Source of the DNA: Bondarzewia mesenterica | Taxonomy: Eukaryota; Basidiomycota; Agaricomycetes; Russulales; Bondarzewiaceae | Direction: 5' to 3' | Assembly: GCA_004802705.1 (NCBI GenBank) | Contig: SGPL01000213.1 | Location: forward strand, 1-52,058 | DNA: 52,058 nt | In this document: positions 1-10,930 of the stretch, in pieces | Position numbering within the stretch: the first letter of the stretch is position 1 | Layout of the letters: every line of letters begins with the position of its first letter | Notes under the pieces: generated by a model | Database searches by the model: none | What the model saw: the letters and a program-made list of their open reading frames with translations, nothing else | Told to the model about the DNA's origin: nothing | Program-made: the position numbers and the translations under genes

Positions 1-2340
1 TGCGCGATTGGGTGGTGCGGTGTATGTTTGATCTGACGCATTCGTCTTTTCTATTGGGTGCAGGGGAAAGCGCAAGCCCAACTGGAGAAACCCTGCCAAG
101 TTGTAAATTGAGTTTTGACGGCGGGCTGTCGCGTGACGACGAACGTCGAAGCCGCAGTCGATCCTCGGATTGTGATACCCCCTTCACGNGACCGTGTCCT
201 AGCGTCCGCTCATGATACGTGCTCGTGTATGTATGAGGAACGTTGCGTCTCGGAGAATGAATGCCATTGATGCCTCGCAGTTCGATGATGGAAGCTCGGG
301 GAGGGCGCACGGCGTCAATCTCTCGGTTATAATTGCACAGCGTCATAGGGTATCATTGAGTAATCGTTCAGCTGGTGGGGGTGGATCTTCAGCGCCAGAG
401 GGTGCACGAGAGGCGCGCTAGTCCATATATGTCTGCCGAATGATTTTTGAAAGAGTGGCTGGAGTGATGGGCTCGGGGCGCACCTGAGTCTGGGATTCAT
501 GCAAGCCATAGTCTGAGAGTGCGTGTCACCCGAGGAGAGCAGCATCCATCCGCATATGCATATGCGTGTGTGTATGCGCGTCGAGCTCTGATGCGCCTCG
601 CGATCGCTCAGGACATACTGCGGGTGCGTACTTCACGGCCAGAGCACTTTGGACCCGGTGCAAAAATCCGACCCTTATCAGCTGGCGAATCAGGACCAGA
701 ACCAGACGGCCGGGAGAAAGTCCCCTTCGACGACGGACTGTCGGAACATTTCTGTACCGCCCATGAACTGTATTATCAGGAGATACTTAGTCCCGCATGA
801 CATACATACCCATGATAAGCGGTCGGAAATTTGGAAAGAACAAAAAAAAAGGATCAGACATGTCATCACGTCACCCGGGTTTGCAGTGCTGCAGGACAGG
901 CCTGACAAAACAGGCGTACTTACTGTATTCAGGCCGCAAAGGCAGTACCGTATGTACGTACTTGATAAGGTTTGATCATGGAAAACGCGGGCAGACGATA
1001 GGATCATCATCCACACAGCAGTTGTCGATGCATGCATGCATCATCGACATGCCTCGAGGCAGGCCAAGGACAGCGGTTCTTTCGGCCGTATCAGCGGCAG
1101 GCACGAGAACGCGCTGTTTGCCCCTTCGCACACTCGACTCTCACTTGCTTGCTCGTGCCGGCGATAGGATATTACATACGGAAGGACAGGGTACCGTAGC
1201 AGTCGTCTTTGACACGGGATGAGAAGGGAAGGGACGAGACGGAGGATCTGCGAAAGCGTGAAAGGCCTTGGTGGATGTGACACATATTATACACATACAT
1301 ATGTATAAAGCTCGCCCAGAGACTGGACGCGACGCGATTGAATTGCCAGGGAATCTTGCCGGGTGGCCGGATGGATGCATATAGAAAAGTCTGCAAGAAG
1401 GTGTAGTACCTGAACAATCGAATATGAGTCGAATGATTCAATGGATGTCAGATCATGGGGGTTTGGGTGGGTGGAGTTGGGTTGTGGTTTTGCATTGACC
1501 CCCCCTTCGAAGGCACAGGAAGCGCTTCGGGCGGATACGGCCGTGCCGATGAGAAAGCAGTATCGCCAAAGTGGGAAGAACAGAACACGAAACTGAATGG
1601 GCATCCTAAGGATAGAATAGAACAGAGTCCGAAGAAAGGCGCAATTGAGCCAGGGGCGAAAGAAGGGGCGATTGTTCTTCGACTTCGTGCGGGAACACGC
1701 GAGATTGGGGAGGTGGGAGATGGGGAAGACTGGGTGAAAGAAAAAGCCTGAGAGAAGTCAAGACAGGGTGGAGCGTGAGATCCACGCCACAGATGTCGAT
1801 GATGAATGTGAATGATATCAATCATCATGGCCGCCTTGGAACGAAAATCTGGTCCAGTGATTTCTTCAAAATAAAAGCAATTACTTACTGATAAGTGGAG
1901 GGAGAGGGGGGACGTAAACACGGCCACGCGACTGGTCATGTTCCTCGAGTCTGACCGAAGACTGAACTGCTTACCGACATCCGATCAGCAAGAACCCGCA
2001 CCGTTGTATGTGTGCGCCCAAAGGGTCACAGGATTCCGAGTGCTCTACATGCTAGTGGGTAGCTGATGATCAAAGGGCAATTGCCAGAGAGCCGGCGGGA
2101 ACGAGCGCAGAGAGGCCGAATAGACGTGGTTCAGCTGACGAGGAGAGAAAACGAGGATAGTGTCACAGGTGCAGGATGTCTTCCCTTGGTAAGCGGCTCG
2201 ACAGGTTTCTGGAATATCGAACGCCTTTAGATGATCAGTCCACTGCCTTGAGGTCGACTGTCCTTTCAATTCCTGAGTCAGTAGAAATTAGACAATCCTG
2301 CAAGAAAATACCGTGTGATCAACGACAAGGGTGACTGTGG
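1..2340. other. Gene-poor left flank
   Basis: I find no convincing gene here. Open frames on both strands are short, overlap each other and show no family motif or ordered splice sites. About 1500-1760 the plus strand is strongly purine-rich, so the minus strand is CT-rich; CT-rich tracts are common in fungal promoters, so this may be the upstream region of a gene lying left of the window on the minus strand. A TATAAA at 1303-1308 has no recognisable gene behind it. One ambiguous base lies near position 189. Confidence 0.5.
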
Positions 2341-2560
2341 TGCGCTAGCTGATTGTCAGGGTTGGTTGTTCGACGCGTACTCTGCACATGTCGCGATCGT
2401 AAATTTCTCGACGACATGACGAGGAGGACCGACTCCAAGTTTTTCGGGACCATTTCTGACCATTTCGCACGAGTAGAATTATCACGTGAAGACCCACTTT
2501 TTGATCGGCATCATCCGAGCTTCCGCCCCCCACCAGAGTCGTCCACCGAGCCCTCAGCTG

Positions 2561-2597
2561 CAGGACCCCGGATAATAGGGGGGGAGGCCTGATCCCC
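2561..2597 (+). repeat. Left terminal inverted repeat of the 986-bp element
   Basis: Pairs with 3510-3546 in inverted orientation. The mismatches are one A/T after GGATAAT and one T/G after AGGCCTGA. The outermost bases CAGGACCCC resemble the ends of a second element at 47118-47736. Confidence 0.8.
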
Positions 2598-2811
2598 AAA
2601 TCCAGAAATCGGCCAAAAATCGTCGGATGAGAGGCCCAAAAATCGCTCAAATCTGTCCGGATGGAATGCGGTTTTAGCCAATTTTCTAAAAATTTCTCCG
2701 GAGTGGCGGATCAGGCCTCTACTTTGAAATTTTTGTCCGGATTGAAGGATCAAGCCTCTAAAATGCGATTTTTTTTCCGGACCGCATGAATCAGGCCTCA
2801 AAACATCAGAA

Positions 2812-3009
2812 TTAAGTTCCCCTTCTGAATGTGTCCAAGGCTTTCTGAGTGACGAGAGCAGATGATTGCGAGGGAAGGTCAGTGTGGAGAATCTCTGTGA
2901 CTGAAACATTTTTCGGCGGGAGAATGTACTGAAAATCTGGTGGAACTGCATAGAGTGGGTTAGGGAGTGTGGTATAATTTTCACTGCTCAAGTCGATGAT
3001 GGTGGCCAT
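2812..3009 (-). pseudogene. Possible captured 5' gene fragment inside the element
   Basis: A minus-strand frame opens with an ATG at 3009 and reads about 60 residues (start MATIIDLSSENY) before it runs into the element's repeat block. A TTTATAA motif lies about 25 bases upstream of the ATG on the same strand, resembling a core promoter. I do not recognise the protein. The sudden end of the frame at the repeat boundary suggests a gene start picked up by the element, but it could equally be chance coding potential or the first exon of an element-encoded gene. Confidence 0.3.
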
Positions 3010-3509
3010 TGCAGTGGTCCCGTCGCAGCTTATAAATCATCCACACTATCTATCTACGAGTACTGCAGGGTAGGTACTGGTATCATTGCTGGAGGCCGGA
3101 GATTGTTATTATCTTCAGTTTAGTCTAAATGACAAGGAGCGGGGCAGCGGAATGAAAGATGTCAACATCTTATCATTTCATTGATCCGAGTCATTGTAAA
3201 TTAGATGAAGGCTGAGGCTGCTTCTGACCACACAAAGAACTCACAAAGAAGCGACACTAAGTGACATGCTGGGACTTGTAAATACACATCAAAAAAAATC
3301 CATGCGTCTGATTCGAACCTGCAACCAGCTGCAACTATGTATATTTTGCCAATATCCGACCCAAATGGTCTCCGGATAGGGGATCAGGCCTCAGGCCGAG
3401 CCACCTCTCATATCCGGACTCCGGATCAGGCCTTCGTCCAAAACTTCCAAATTTTGTCCGGACTGGCATGCGTTTTGGGGGGTCAGATTTGCCAAAATTC
3501 GTCCGGATG

Positions 3510-3546
3510 GGGGCTCAGGCCTCCCCCCCAATTATCCGGGGTCCTG
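3510..3546 (-). repeat. Right terminal inverted repeat of the 986-bp element
   Basis: Reverse complement of the left end with two differences over 37 bp. It ends 60 bases before the first surviving exon of the glutathione transferase remnant, so it may mark the breakpoint that removed the gene's 5' end, or it may lie inside an intron. Confidence 0.8.
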
Positions 3547-3606
3547 TGTGCCTCTTGGAATCCCTGATAAATGCATCGTTGATCAACAGTTTACACGTGA
3601 TGTCAG

Positions 3607-4427
3607 AACCCCAACGCAACTCTGCCTGCTCTCGCCGCAGATGGGAAAACCTACGACAGCACCATTGACGTGATAGATTTCCTGGTCAATTATTCCACAG
3701 TCAAGGTTCCGCGTCGCACGTCAATCACTCAGCAGATACACGATGACAGCATTGATCCCAACTTCGCTCTCCTGGCCGTAGTACGTACATATCATATCTT
3801 CGTCTCACTTTTTTTTTGTCGCCGACATGGTGACCCCTCCATAGCGCGATGAGGCCGAGCGTGCTGTCAAAGTCGCAGGGTTCCCCAAATACTTCATAGA
3901 GAACCGTGAGCACTGATTCTCTGTCAAGGGCATAAATAGAGACACCCGGATCTTAACGTGCTGTCCATCATTCAGGTGACGTCGGTATCAGGAAGTACTC
4001 ATCCACCCCTGAAGCGGCGCCGTACAAGTCACTCTACGACGCCAAACTGGGCGGCTCTACCGCCCTCCTCGCGCTCTACAATGGCACCGCCCCTGCCGAT
4101 TTTAAATCTAGTTTCTTCGCAAAGTCACAGGCCAACTGGAACGGCAACAAGGCGTACATCTACACGACGCTCCCATCGCTGCTCTCCGCCTCGTCCGGTC
4201 CGTTCCTCGCGGGTGCGAGTCCCGGAGAGGACGATTTCCATGTCGCCGCGTGGTTCACGCACATCGCCATGTTGCTCGGCGCGAAGGGAAGTGCGGACGG
4301 TCTTGGAGTTCTAGAGAAGGGCTTTGGAAAGCCAGTCCCGGAGAAGGTTTCCGCGTATTGGAACGCGTGGAGTGGCAGAGCGAGTTGGAAGAAGGTTTAT
4401 GTGGACAACGGCAGGCAGCTGCACTGA
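3607..4427 (+). pseudogene. Glutathione S-transferase family protein, 5'-truncated
   Basis: Three exons (about 3607-3780, 3845-3905, 3976-4427) join in frame with GT-AG introns and give about 228 residues ending at TGA 4425-4427. The first readable residues, NPNATLPALAADGKTYDST, match the end of a thioredoxin-like GST N-domain with its cis-proline region, and the rest, including PGEDDFHVAAWFTHI and the tryptophan-rich end, matches the helical C-domain of a basidiomycete GST-like family. The first roughly 55 residues that normally carry the glutathione-site start are absent from the 3607 boundary back to position 2000, where a 986-bp repeat element stands instead. The gene is probably inactive, or the missing exon lies further upstream in an unusually long intron. 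The downstream reading frame is intact, so the loss may be recent. Confidence 0.75.
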
Positions 4428-4758
4428 CCGTCAAATTTTCTACGTAAGTACTGTGTATTTTTAGTGCTTTCTTCGGGCCTGCGTATAGAAGGAGTATTGG
4501 ACCGGTGGCTGCGAGTCCTCGTTGGCTATCATTCTCACAAGACTATGTCAAGTTGTTGAACTTGCTGAAACTATCAAAGCAAAGTATCGTGGCATTTTTA
4601 CAGCCACAGGATCTCGCAGTCATTCCAAAAATCCGGTCTGATATGTCCTCTGCTTCACGAATGGTGTTTCTCCATTTAGTAAAGTTTGACGATGCCTGAC
4701 GCTTTCCAGCTTCGAAAGGTAGGTCATAACATCGCCTGTCTGAGATATAGAACTCTAT

Positions 4759-5454
4759 AGAACTGCTCTTTGAAAACCTGATCCTCGGTGGAGGCGACAT
4801 TGGCTGGCATCTGAGGACCGAGAAGAGGTTCAGTCAGGACCGTGCAAGGTTTTACACTGCAGAGTTGCTTTTGAGTAAAGTGGCATAAATGTAAGTTATG
4901 TGCCCCTCGAGATTTTGGGTGCACCCGAAGAACATAATCCTTCCAAAGTCAACCGACTTTTGGCCGTTGGGGTGTTGCCGATCAAAAGGTGCTGCGGCTG
5001 GACCCCATGTACAAAAAAAATCTATTTCCGAAAGTTTCAACCACTGGAGGATCGAGACAGCTCGATCGAGGACTTTATCGAAGGGGTGCGTCCACTTTTG
5101 AAATCTGCATTCTATCTCCGCATTCACTGTATATCGAATATCGAAAGCTGAGGTGACTGAATATCATTCGCTACAGCTCCTGAACCAGGCCCGAGCTCCG
5201 CCTTGACTCACAGCACGATGCCGACGAACTCGAAGAACATCCCTTCTTCGGGTTAGTTGAATGGGACGCTCTTTCGCGCAGAGAGCTTCTACCGCCGTTC
5301 AAGCCCATCGTCGGGTCGGACGCCTCTATTGAAAACCGACACTGCGCACAACACACGCTATCACGTTGTTCTATATTGAAGGACAAGTCCTCTCCGAAAC
5401 CCATTGAACCGGTGCAGCACACGTTCGGTGGACTTGTCGAAGCTCTACTGTATT
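4759..5454 (+). pseudogene. AGC-family protein kinase pseudogene (S6K/Sch9-like)
   Basis: Kinase segments appear in order but in different frames with stops between them. About 4761-4890 encodes GWHLRTEKRFSQDRARFYTAELL, the alpha-D/alpha-E region, with a stop soon after (the segment is quoted only in part here: RFSQDRARFYTAELL). About 4910-4945 reads HPKNIIL, a decayed RDLKPENILL catalytic loop. About 5185-5335 reads LDSQHDADELEEHPFFG then WDALSRRELLPPFKPIVGS, the end of the kinase domain plus the AGC tail. About 5390-5454 reads VQHTFGG, near the tail hydrophobic motif. A GT-AG intron (about 5088-5176) is still visible, so this is not a processed copy. The N-lobe and activation segment are missing or unreadable. 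It cannot encode an active kinase. Confidence 0.75.
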
Positions 5455-5862
5455 GAACATCTTGATTGCCAGGCTACTTGATCAGTCGCATCTCTGCTTC
5501 GGTGACAAAAAGGAATTGTTTTGCATTGGTTCATCTTTTCACGATTCTGCCGAGAAATGAGTTAGATGTATTCGTATGTGTACTATAAATATTTATAAGT
5601 ACGCATAACGTTCATGACAGTAGCACGGCCCTAGTAATGATAAAACTATGCGTGCGGTGAGGTAAGGTATGGACCTGAGGATGGACCCGAAAATACGGGA
5701 AAGAAGAGCATGCTTGTGAAGCAGGGAGAGCCGTAAGGTAGGGGGGTTGGGGGATCTAAATGGGTCTTCATGTATGACTCGAGCACGAGAAAAACAAGCC
5801 ATACTATGAAATGGCCATCGAAAGCCAAAAGAATAAGAGCACATTCAGCGAAAGTACCTGTG
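5455..5862. other. Spacer between kinase pseudogene and APD1 3' end
   Basis: No gene is visible. The right part is the presumed 3' untranslated region of the minus-strand gene ending at 5863. Confidence 0.5.
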
Positions 5863-7363
5863 CTACCAATCATTCAGCCTCTTGCAGTCCGGTCTGGAGA
5901 GGTTGACGCCGCCGCGGAGAAGAGGCGGGAGAATGCGACCGCCTAGAATGGTGTTTTGGACGATCGAATTGACTGCGTGCGTCGAGACGCGCCCGTACCA
6001 AACCCCCGCGCCTTGAGGTATGTAAATCTGACAAAGTTTCGTAATAATAAAAAAGAAGTGAAGTCTCATGAGCTACCCTTGGCCTGCAAACATGGAGAGC
6101 AGGCGAACTCACAATCACGTTGCCGGCGTACTTGTGTCCGCCTATGTGTGAAGTTTTGAGGACGAGGGCCTTCTTCGGAAGATCGTCGTCGAGCTCCTGC
6201 AGACGGCGATGCATTTCCGCCTCCTTTTCCTCTTCAGACTCGTTAAATTCTTCGAGGGAAGGCCCAGTCGGGTTCTCGAGCTGCGTGTGCACCTCCCAAT
6301 CTTCGCGCTGAAGCGCCTCGGAAAAAGCTGGCGGACGAAGAGCGGGAAGCGCGTAGGAGTCAGCGTTTCGGCATAGCGCGGGAGACGGATAAGATAACGA
6401 CTGAATGGGGACATACCATGTTCAAGCTTCGGCGCCACGACCGCACATCGCACGTCTCTTCTCCGGTGAGAACCTATTCGCAAAAATGAAATGGCCCCGT
6501 GGGTGCATTAAAAGATAGAACGGGGAATCGACGCGCGAATCGCGGATATCAGATAGCAATGGGACTTACAGATGAGGATGACACACGAGTAGGGAATGAC
6601 CCACGACTTGACCTGGCTGCGTGAGGACGAGCCCACGCGCGACACTGAAGGGTCAACCGAATTTTCCCAGAGGGCGCGCGCGCCTTCCAGCGAGCGCGGC
6701 ACCTCCGTGACGACTTTGTAGTCGGGGAAGACAAGTGCGGTCTCGATGTCAGAGCGGACGGAGAGGGTATCATGGCTGCCATTTAGGATCGAAACTTTGC
6801 GCGTCTCAGAGTCCTTAAAGATACCCGTGACCGCGGTGGAGTCCAACTCGTGCAGCGTGCTCTCCGGCGTGCCCGGCGTTGAAGTGCCCGGCGTCAAAGA
6901 GCTACACGTGGCGGAGCTCTCTTCAACAGTGAGGAGGTGAGCGGCGAGGGAGTCGGCGACGTCGGTGACGGAGCGCTCCCAATCAGACTTGCCAGTAGAA
7001 ATGACGACCTGTCGATGAAGTGCATTGGAGTTATCAGATAAACATCAGAGAGTGGAACGGCGCCACTGATCCGGACGCACCTGCCTGCGGTATGGCTTGA
7101 CTGAACCGAGCATGTCCGACGTGGTGTCTATCATCGACATGATTTTTTGTGGGTACTCCTCGTGTCCTGCGAAAGTATCTTCAATGCGCTGGCATGCGTC
7201 GACACCCGCAACGGGGGTACTCACCCTCCTCGCAGGGATTCGGACAGCTCCTACAGTCGGCGAACGAAACCGGAACACCTGCTGCCTCCAATACGGCGCC
7301 TGTTTCCTCCAACTCTGGAGGCGGGCTGAGGAGGATGGCGGCGAGGCGTCTTATGCGATTCAT
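5863..7363 (-). CDS. APD1: Sucrase/ferredoxin-like (Apd1/Aim32-type) protein
   Basis: Six exons (7225-7363, 7081-7166, 6570-7008, 6417-6473, about 6113-6327, 5863-6027) give about 366 residues. The N-terminus carries DCRSCPNPCEEG, a cysteine cluster shared with Apd1 homologues, followed by EYPQKI and GSVKPYRRQVVIS. The thioredoxin-like ferredoxin C-domain contains ILICSHRRRDVRCAV (the Cys/His pair expected at the Fe-S site), then HIGGHKYAGNVI and IYIPQGAGVWYG, and ends with the family's LPPLLRGG signature. In this family the HxGGHKxAxN histidines and the cysteines bind a [2Fe-2S] cluster; the yeast proteins are linked to redox homeostasis and drug sensitivity. Start chosen at the ATG that gives MNRIRRLAAILL directly before the cysteine motif; a longer in-frame ATG was not found. 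Confidence 0.9.
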
Positions 7364-7800
7364 GGGGATGAGAATGAAGGGTCCAGGAGGAAAGAGAGAG
7401 CATAGTATGTGATTAAGTCCAGACTAATACCCCTTGCTTATGTTATCTGATAAGATGTAACAATTCGCAACTTCATTTAACATTAGCCGCTCGCATCCGT
7501 TTCCCGACTGATCTCACGCGCGCGCTCAAATCATACGTGTCCTAAATCCGACCTTTATGCATTCATGCTCAATCCTCTTTTCCGACTCGAGAACACTATG
7601 GGAATAGAGACCGTAATATATACTCGACCAGAACCGGCACTCATCAGATAACCCCAACTTGAACAGGTACTGCGAGTGAGAACCACCACGACCACAATGC
7701 TGCCAGACCAAGCTCTCACAAGGCCTCGCTCCAGTGTCCCCATCACCTACCGTTTTTCTCTCAATGGAAGTACAATAATCATACCCGCCCGCCCAGATCC
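7364..7800. other. APD1 promoter / upstream gene 3' region
   Basis: About 440 bp between two minus-strand genes. It must hold the APD1 promoter and the 3' end of the gene stopping at 7801. No further coding signal is seen. Confidence 0.5.
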
Positions 7801-10189
7801 TTACCCCCACTCGTCAGGGACCCACGGCGTAACAAGGTCGGCATACTGATCGCTGTTGCCCCCTTTGCTCTCTCTGTTTCCTCGCCCTATGAGCCGGCGG
7901 TACAGCTTCCGCGCCCCACCGTGTTCTGCACTTTCAGCACCTTCAATCGCGGCCATGCTGACTTCGCCGGGGTAGAGCTGCTCGACCATTTTTGCCAGTT
8001 TGCGCGTGCCGCTCGAACTGTCGCCCAAAGACCGCCGCGAATCATCGAGCACGGATGCGAGATACGTTGCAAAGCTTGGCAGATCGATGGGCAAGCTCGG
8101 GAGCGGCCTCGTACTCGCGGGAATTGTGTAGGACTTCGCCATCGAAGAGTCGGCACCATCGCGTAGCAGCGCCGGGAGTGTCGACAACGTGTAAGAGAAG
8201 GGAAGGGTACTCACATCGCCATTCGTATACTTGTACGAATGAGGATGGTTCTGAGGTGGGGGATGATCGATAGTGAGATAGATAATGGTTCGCCACTCCG
8301 AAGACGAATGGTGAACCTGTAGTACAGTAAGATTTGACGTCAAAGAATTTCCTTCCCCGGATAAACCCAGACAAGCGTGGGGTACATATAACGTACCTTG
8401 ACGAACTGGACCACGGTCCGCAGTTTGAAATCAGTCTTTGTCTGAGCCATGGCCTGGATAGAAGGTTCTATTCGTGTCGCGCTCAATTTGGCCATGAGCC
8501 TCAACAGATGTCGCCAGCTAGGAGCCTGAATGTGCATTGGTGGGCACTTTCCGTAAGGCAGAGCTATGACATTGGGCAAAGGGTCACGCATGATCGTTGG
8601 CGTCACGCCAATGGAAGGCGCATGAAAACCAAAAGCTGAAAAGAAAGATGAGATCGATTGTTATTGGAAATCACAGGTAGCCGCCGTCCTTACAGACTCC
8701 ACGCAACAGTTGAGGATCGACATACTGATTCGGCGTTATTGCAGGGCGAGAATGGAAAGGCTCTCCGATTAAATCTTCGGAATCCTCGTTCACAGATGGT
8801 AGACCAGAAAGGGCCGCTCCGGACGAGACTGGCCTAGGGGTAGGGCTTAGTGGCGCGGGCGATGCTGAAGAGACTACGACCGCGTCGGCGCTGGATGCGC
8901 GACGAAGATTCGGCGCTGACGCCGATTTCGACGCGGATGCCGATTTCGAAGCCGGCGACCATCTGTTCGGGGAATGTGTCGAGTGACCACTTAGGTTATC
9001 GCGACTAGACGACGCTGTTATGGGTGGGTTAGCGCACATCAGCTCAGGAGAGTACCTTGAAAGAGGGGGTGTACGTTACGCTGGGGTACGCCTCTGGCAC
9101 CGGAAAACAGAAAACGAGCTTACCTGTGCGGGGGGTTCCAACATCGGAATAGCGCGGTGGAATTAGCAGCTCTGGGATCGCTACTGAACCGCTTTCCTGT
9201 GCGCGTGAATCTGGCGATGGCATCTCATCGTCATCCTCCACGGCTAACCGTCGCGCGAGCGCTTCATCCTCCATCAGCTGCACGTGGGCCGAATGTGAGG
9301 AAGACAGCGACAAGTGGCTATTGTTCCATCGTGTTCCCGCGCTGTTGTACAGCGACGTTGATGCCGGCGATGATGCCGGCAAAGAGTGGGAACGCAGTGA
9401 CATGGAAGGCGTCGCCGGAGACGACGAGTGATGGGATGCGGGGGAATGTTCGATCGAAGATGCGCGTTCGGGCGTCATAGCGCCTCGCGCCAACGTGTCC
9501 GGGATTTCGAGTGTCATGGACTCTTCCAGAGCTTTGGTTAGCTCTTCTTCCTCTCGGGATTCCATCTGCTGCTGATGTGCCATATTTTCCTCCGCGGACG
9601 CTTTGATAACAAGGTCCAGTTCCCTGTCCTCGTCGTCAGGCGTCGCAGGTGTTGCGGGAGGAGTGGGAAACTCTGGAGGAGGGGGTGGTGATATGTAACT
9701 CGGAATTGTTTGGGAATACAATGACAATGTTGAAGGTCCCGCATTTGCTGCGGAAAAGGAATTCGGCTTGGGTGGTAGAGAGGGCGGGGTATCGGATGTC
9801 TGTCGCGCGAACGTCGGTTTCTTAGGGATGGGAGGAGGTGAAGAAGCGGCCGCGCTCCGTGGTGAGGGCCTCAATGGAACGAGAATTTCTGGGGCAGTGA
9901 CGATGGGGCGAGTTGAGGCATTAGTGAGAACAGAATAACTAGGATTTTGAGGTACGAAGAAGAGTCCGTCAAAACGGCCACTCGTAGTCTGACGACGGCT
10001 GCCTCCTGGTATCAAACTAGGTGGTATAGGAGTCGAAGTGGGTGGAGGGACGGGTGGAGGGGGCTTTGAATGGTAGGACATGTCTACAGCGGAGGTAGAT
10101 GCGCGATGGTGAGGAGGACGAGGATGAGGACGAGGAGGGGGCCCGGGTGATGATGGCCATGGATAGGACATGTTCGACGATGGCAACAT
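7801..10189 (-). CDS. Uncharacterised Pro/Ser-rich protein with UIM and MIU-like motifs
   Basis: Four exons (9124-10189, 8694-9014, 8397-8635, 7801-8316) join in phase to about 713 residues. The first 200 residues are proline/serine-rich and disordered (PPPPVPPPTS, SPPPIPKKP, SLPPKP), with SH3- or WW-ligand-like stretches. Next comes REEEELTKALEESM, a close match to the ubiquitin-interacting motif consensus (acidic patch, then Leu, Ala and Ser at the expected spacing). About 90 residues later is MEDEALARRLAVEDDDE, resembling an inverted MIU motif. The C-terminal half is a folded-looking region (RDPLPNVIALPYGKCPPMHIQAPSW is its start, quoted here only as PYGKCPPMHIQAPSW; later EWRTIIYLTIDHPPP) that resembles an unnamed conserved Agaricomycete domain. 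Start could also be the ATG at 10171 or a codon further upstream. Function unknown; an adaptor recognising ubiquitylated cargo is inference. Confidence 0.75.
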
Positions 10190-10930
10190 GAAGGAAGCGT
10201 GGAGCTGGCAAATCCTATATTTGTTGTACATAATCGCTCTGTCCTACTTTAATTACTTTAGCTGTGGCTAGACACAGCGCCCAACCGTCTCTTTTCGGTC
10301 AAAACCTTCGAATTCTGACATGAGCGCGCAAGGCCTAGTGGGCCATCCTCTCTCCCGCGGCCTTCCATGCAGCAAACACATTCACTTACTCTACTATGCC
10401 GTTCCGCCCTTTGATTTCAAGGTGAGATAAGAACAACGCAGCAGCCTCGTTTGGCGCTCCTAGTTCACCAGAGATGGGAGTGAGTGAAAGTGTGAGTTTA
10501 ACAAACTCCACGACTCGACGGGCGCGTATCTTGGAATCTGACCGCGTAAAGACCGTCGACGCATGATTGGATCTCATCGAGGCACGCCTGTTCCTCACGC
10601 TCAGACATGCGAACTCCTCCAACGAAAAAGATGTGGAAATCAAATTGTGTACACAAGCAGACTAAATGGCTCTCGATAATTCTAATGTACAATGCAGGGG
10701 GAAGAACGATGCGAAGGGTGTGGAGGGTGTGATGAGTCGTAGGTGAGGGACATGCGCAGAGTGAATATGTGTTTGGATGCTGATATGTAAGGGAAATCAT
10801 AGTGTGTGAGACGGAAACGGTGCTGCAAAGCGTGAAGTATATAAACAACGTGATCCACAAGAAGCGGGGGAATGAAAGAGAAACAGCAGATGGCTCAGAT
10901 GAAAGAAGGAATGTCGTGAATCATAACATG
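10190..10930. other. Spacer with a possible small minus-strand exon
   Basis: This is the promoter of the minus-strand gene starting near 10189 and the 3' flank of RIM15. A minus-strand frame about 10386-10640 (including ARRVVEFVKLTLSLTP) ends at a good GTAAGT donor and could be an upstream exon of the 7801-10189 gene. I could not connect it convincingly, so it is left unannotated. Confidence 0.35.

Larger units (their letters stand above)
2561..3546. mobile_element. Non-autonomous inverted-repeat DNA element (986 bp)
   Basis: The two ends are inverted copies of each other over 37 bp with two mismatches; each begins CAGGACCCCGGATAAT and continues into a run of seven G and then AGGCCTGA. Inside both ends are several degenerate copies of a block containing TCCGGA and GGATCAGGCCTC, spaced roughly 40-60 bp apart and facing inward, as in subterminal repeats of some cut-and-paste elements. 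No transposase is encoded. The middle carries a short open frame that may be a captured gene fragment (2812-3009, minus). I see no clear target-site duplication: flanks are CTCAGCTG and TGTGCCTC. The element lies immediately before the truncated glutathione transferase. A MITE or Pack-type element is inferred; the superfamily is unknown. Confidence 0.72.

Noticed and set aside
1448..1939. 163-codon minus-strand open frame
   Set aside because: Low-complexity Ser/Pro/Phe content from a CT-rich tract, with no motif, no intron pattern and no similar neighbour.
2511..2984. 157-codon minus-strand open frame across the element's left end
   Set aside because: It simply reads through the repeat blocks (RGLIRHSG-type periodicity) and overlaps a better candidate start in another frame.
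3296..3345. tRNA-like B box (GGTTCGAATC on the minus strand) followed by a T8 run
   Set aside because: The flanking bases cannot form a T-stem and no cloverleaf could be built. At most a pol III-like remnant inside the element.
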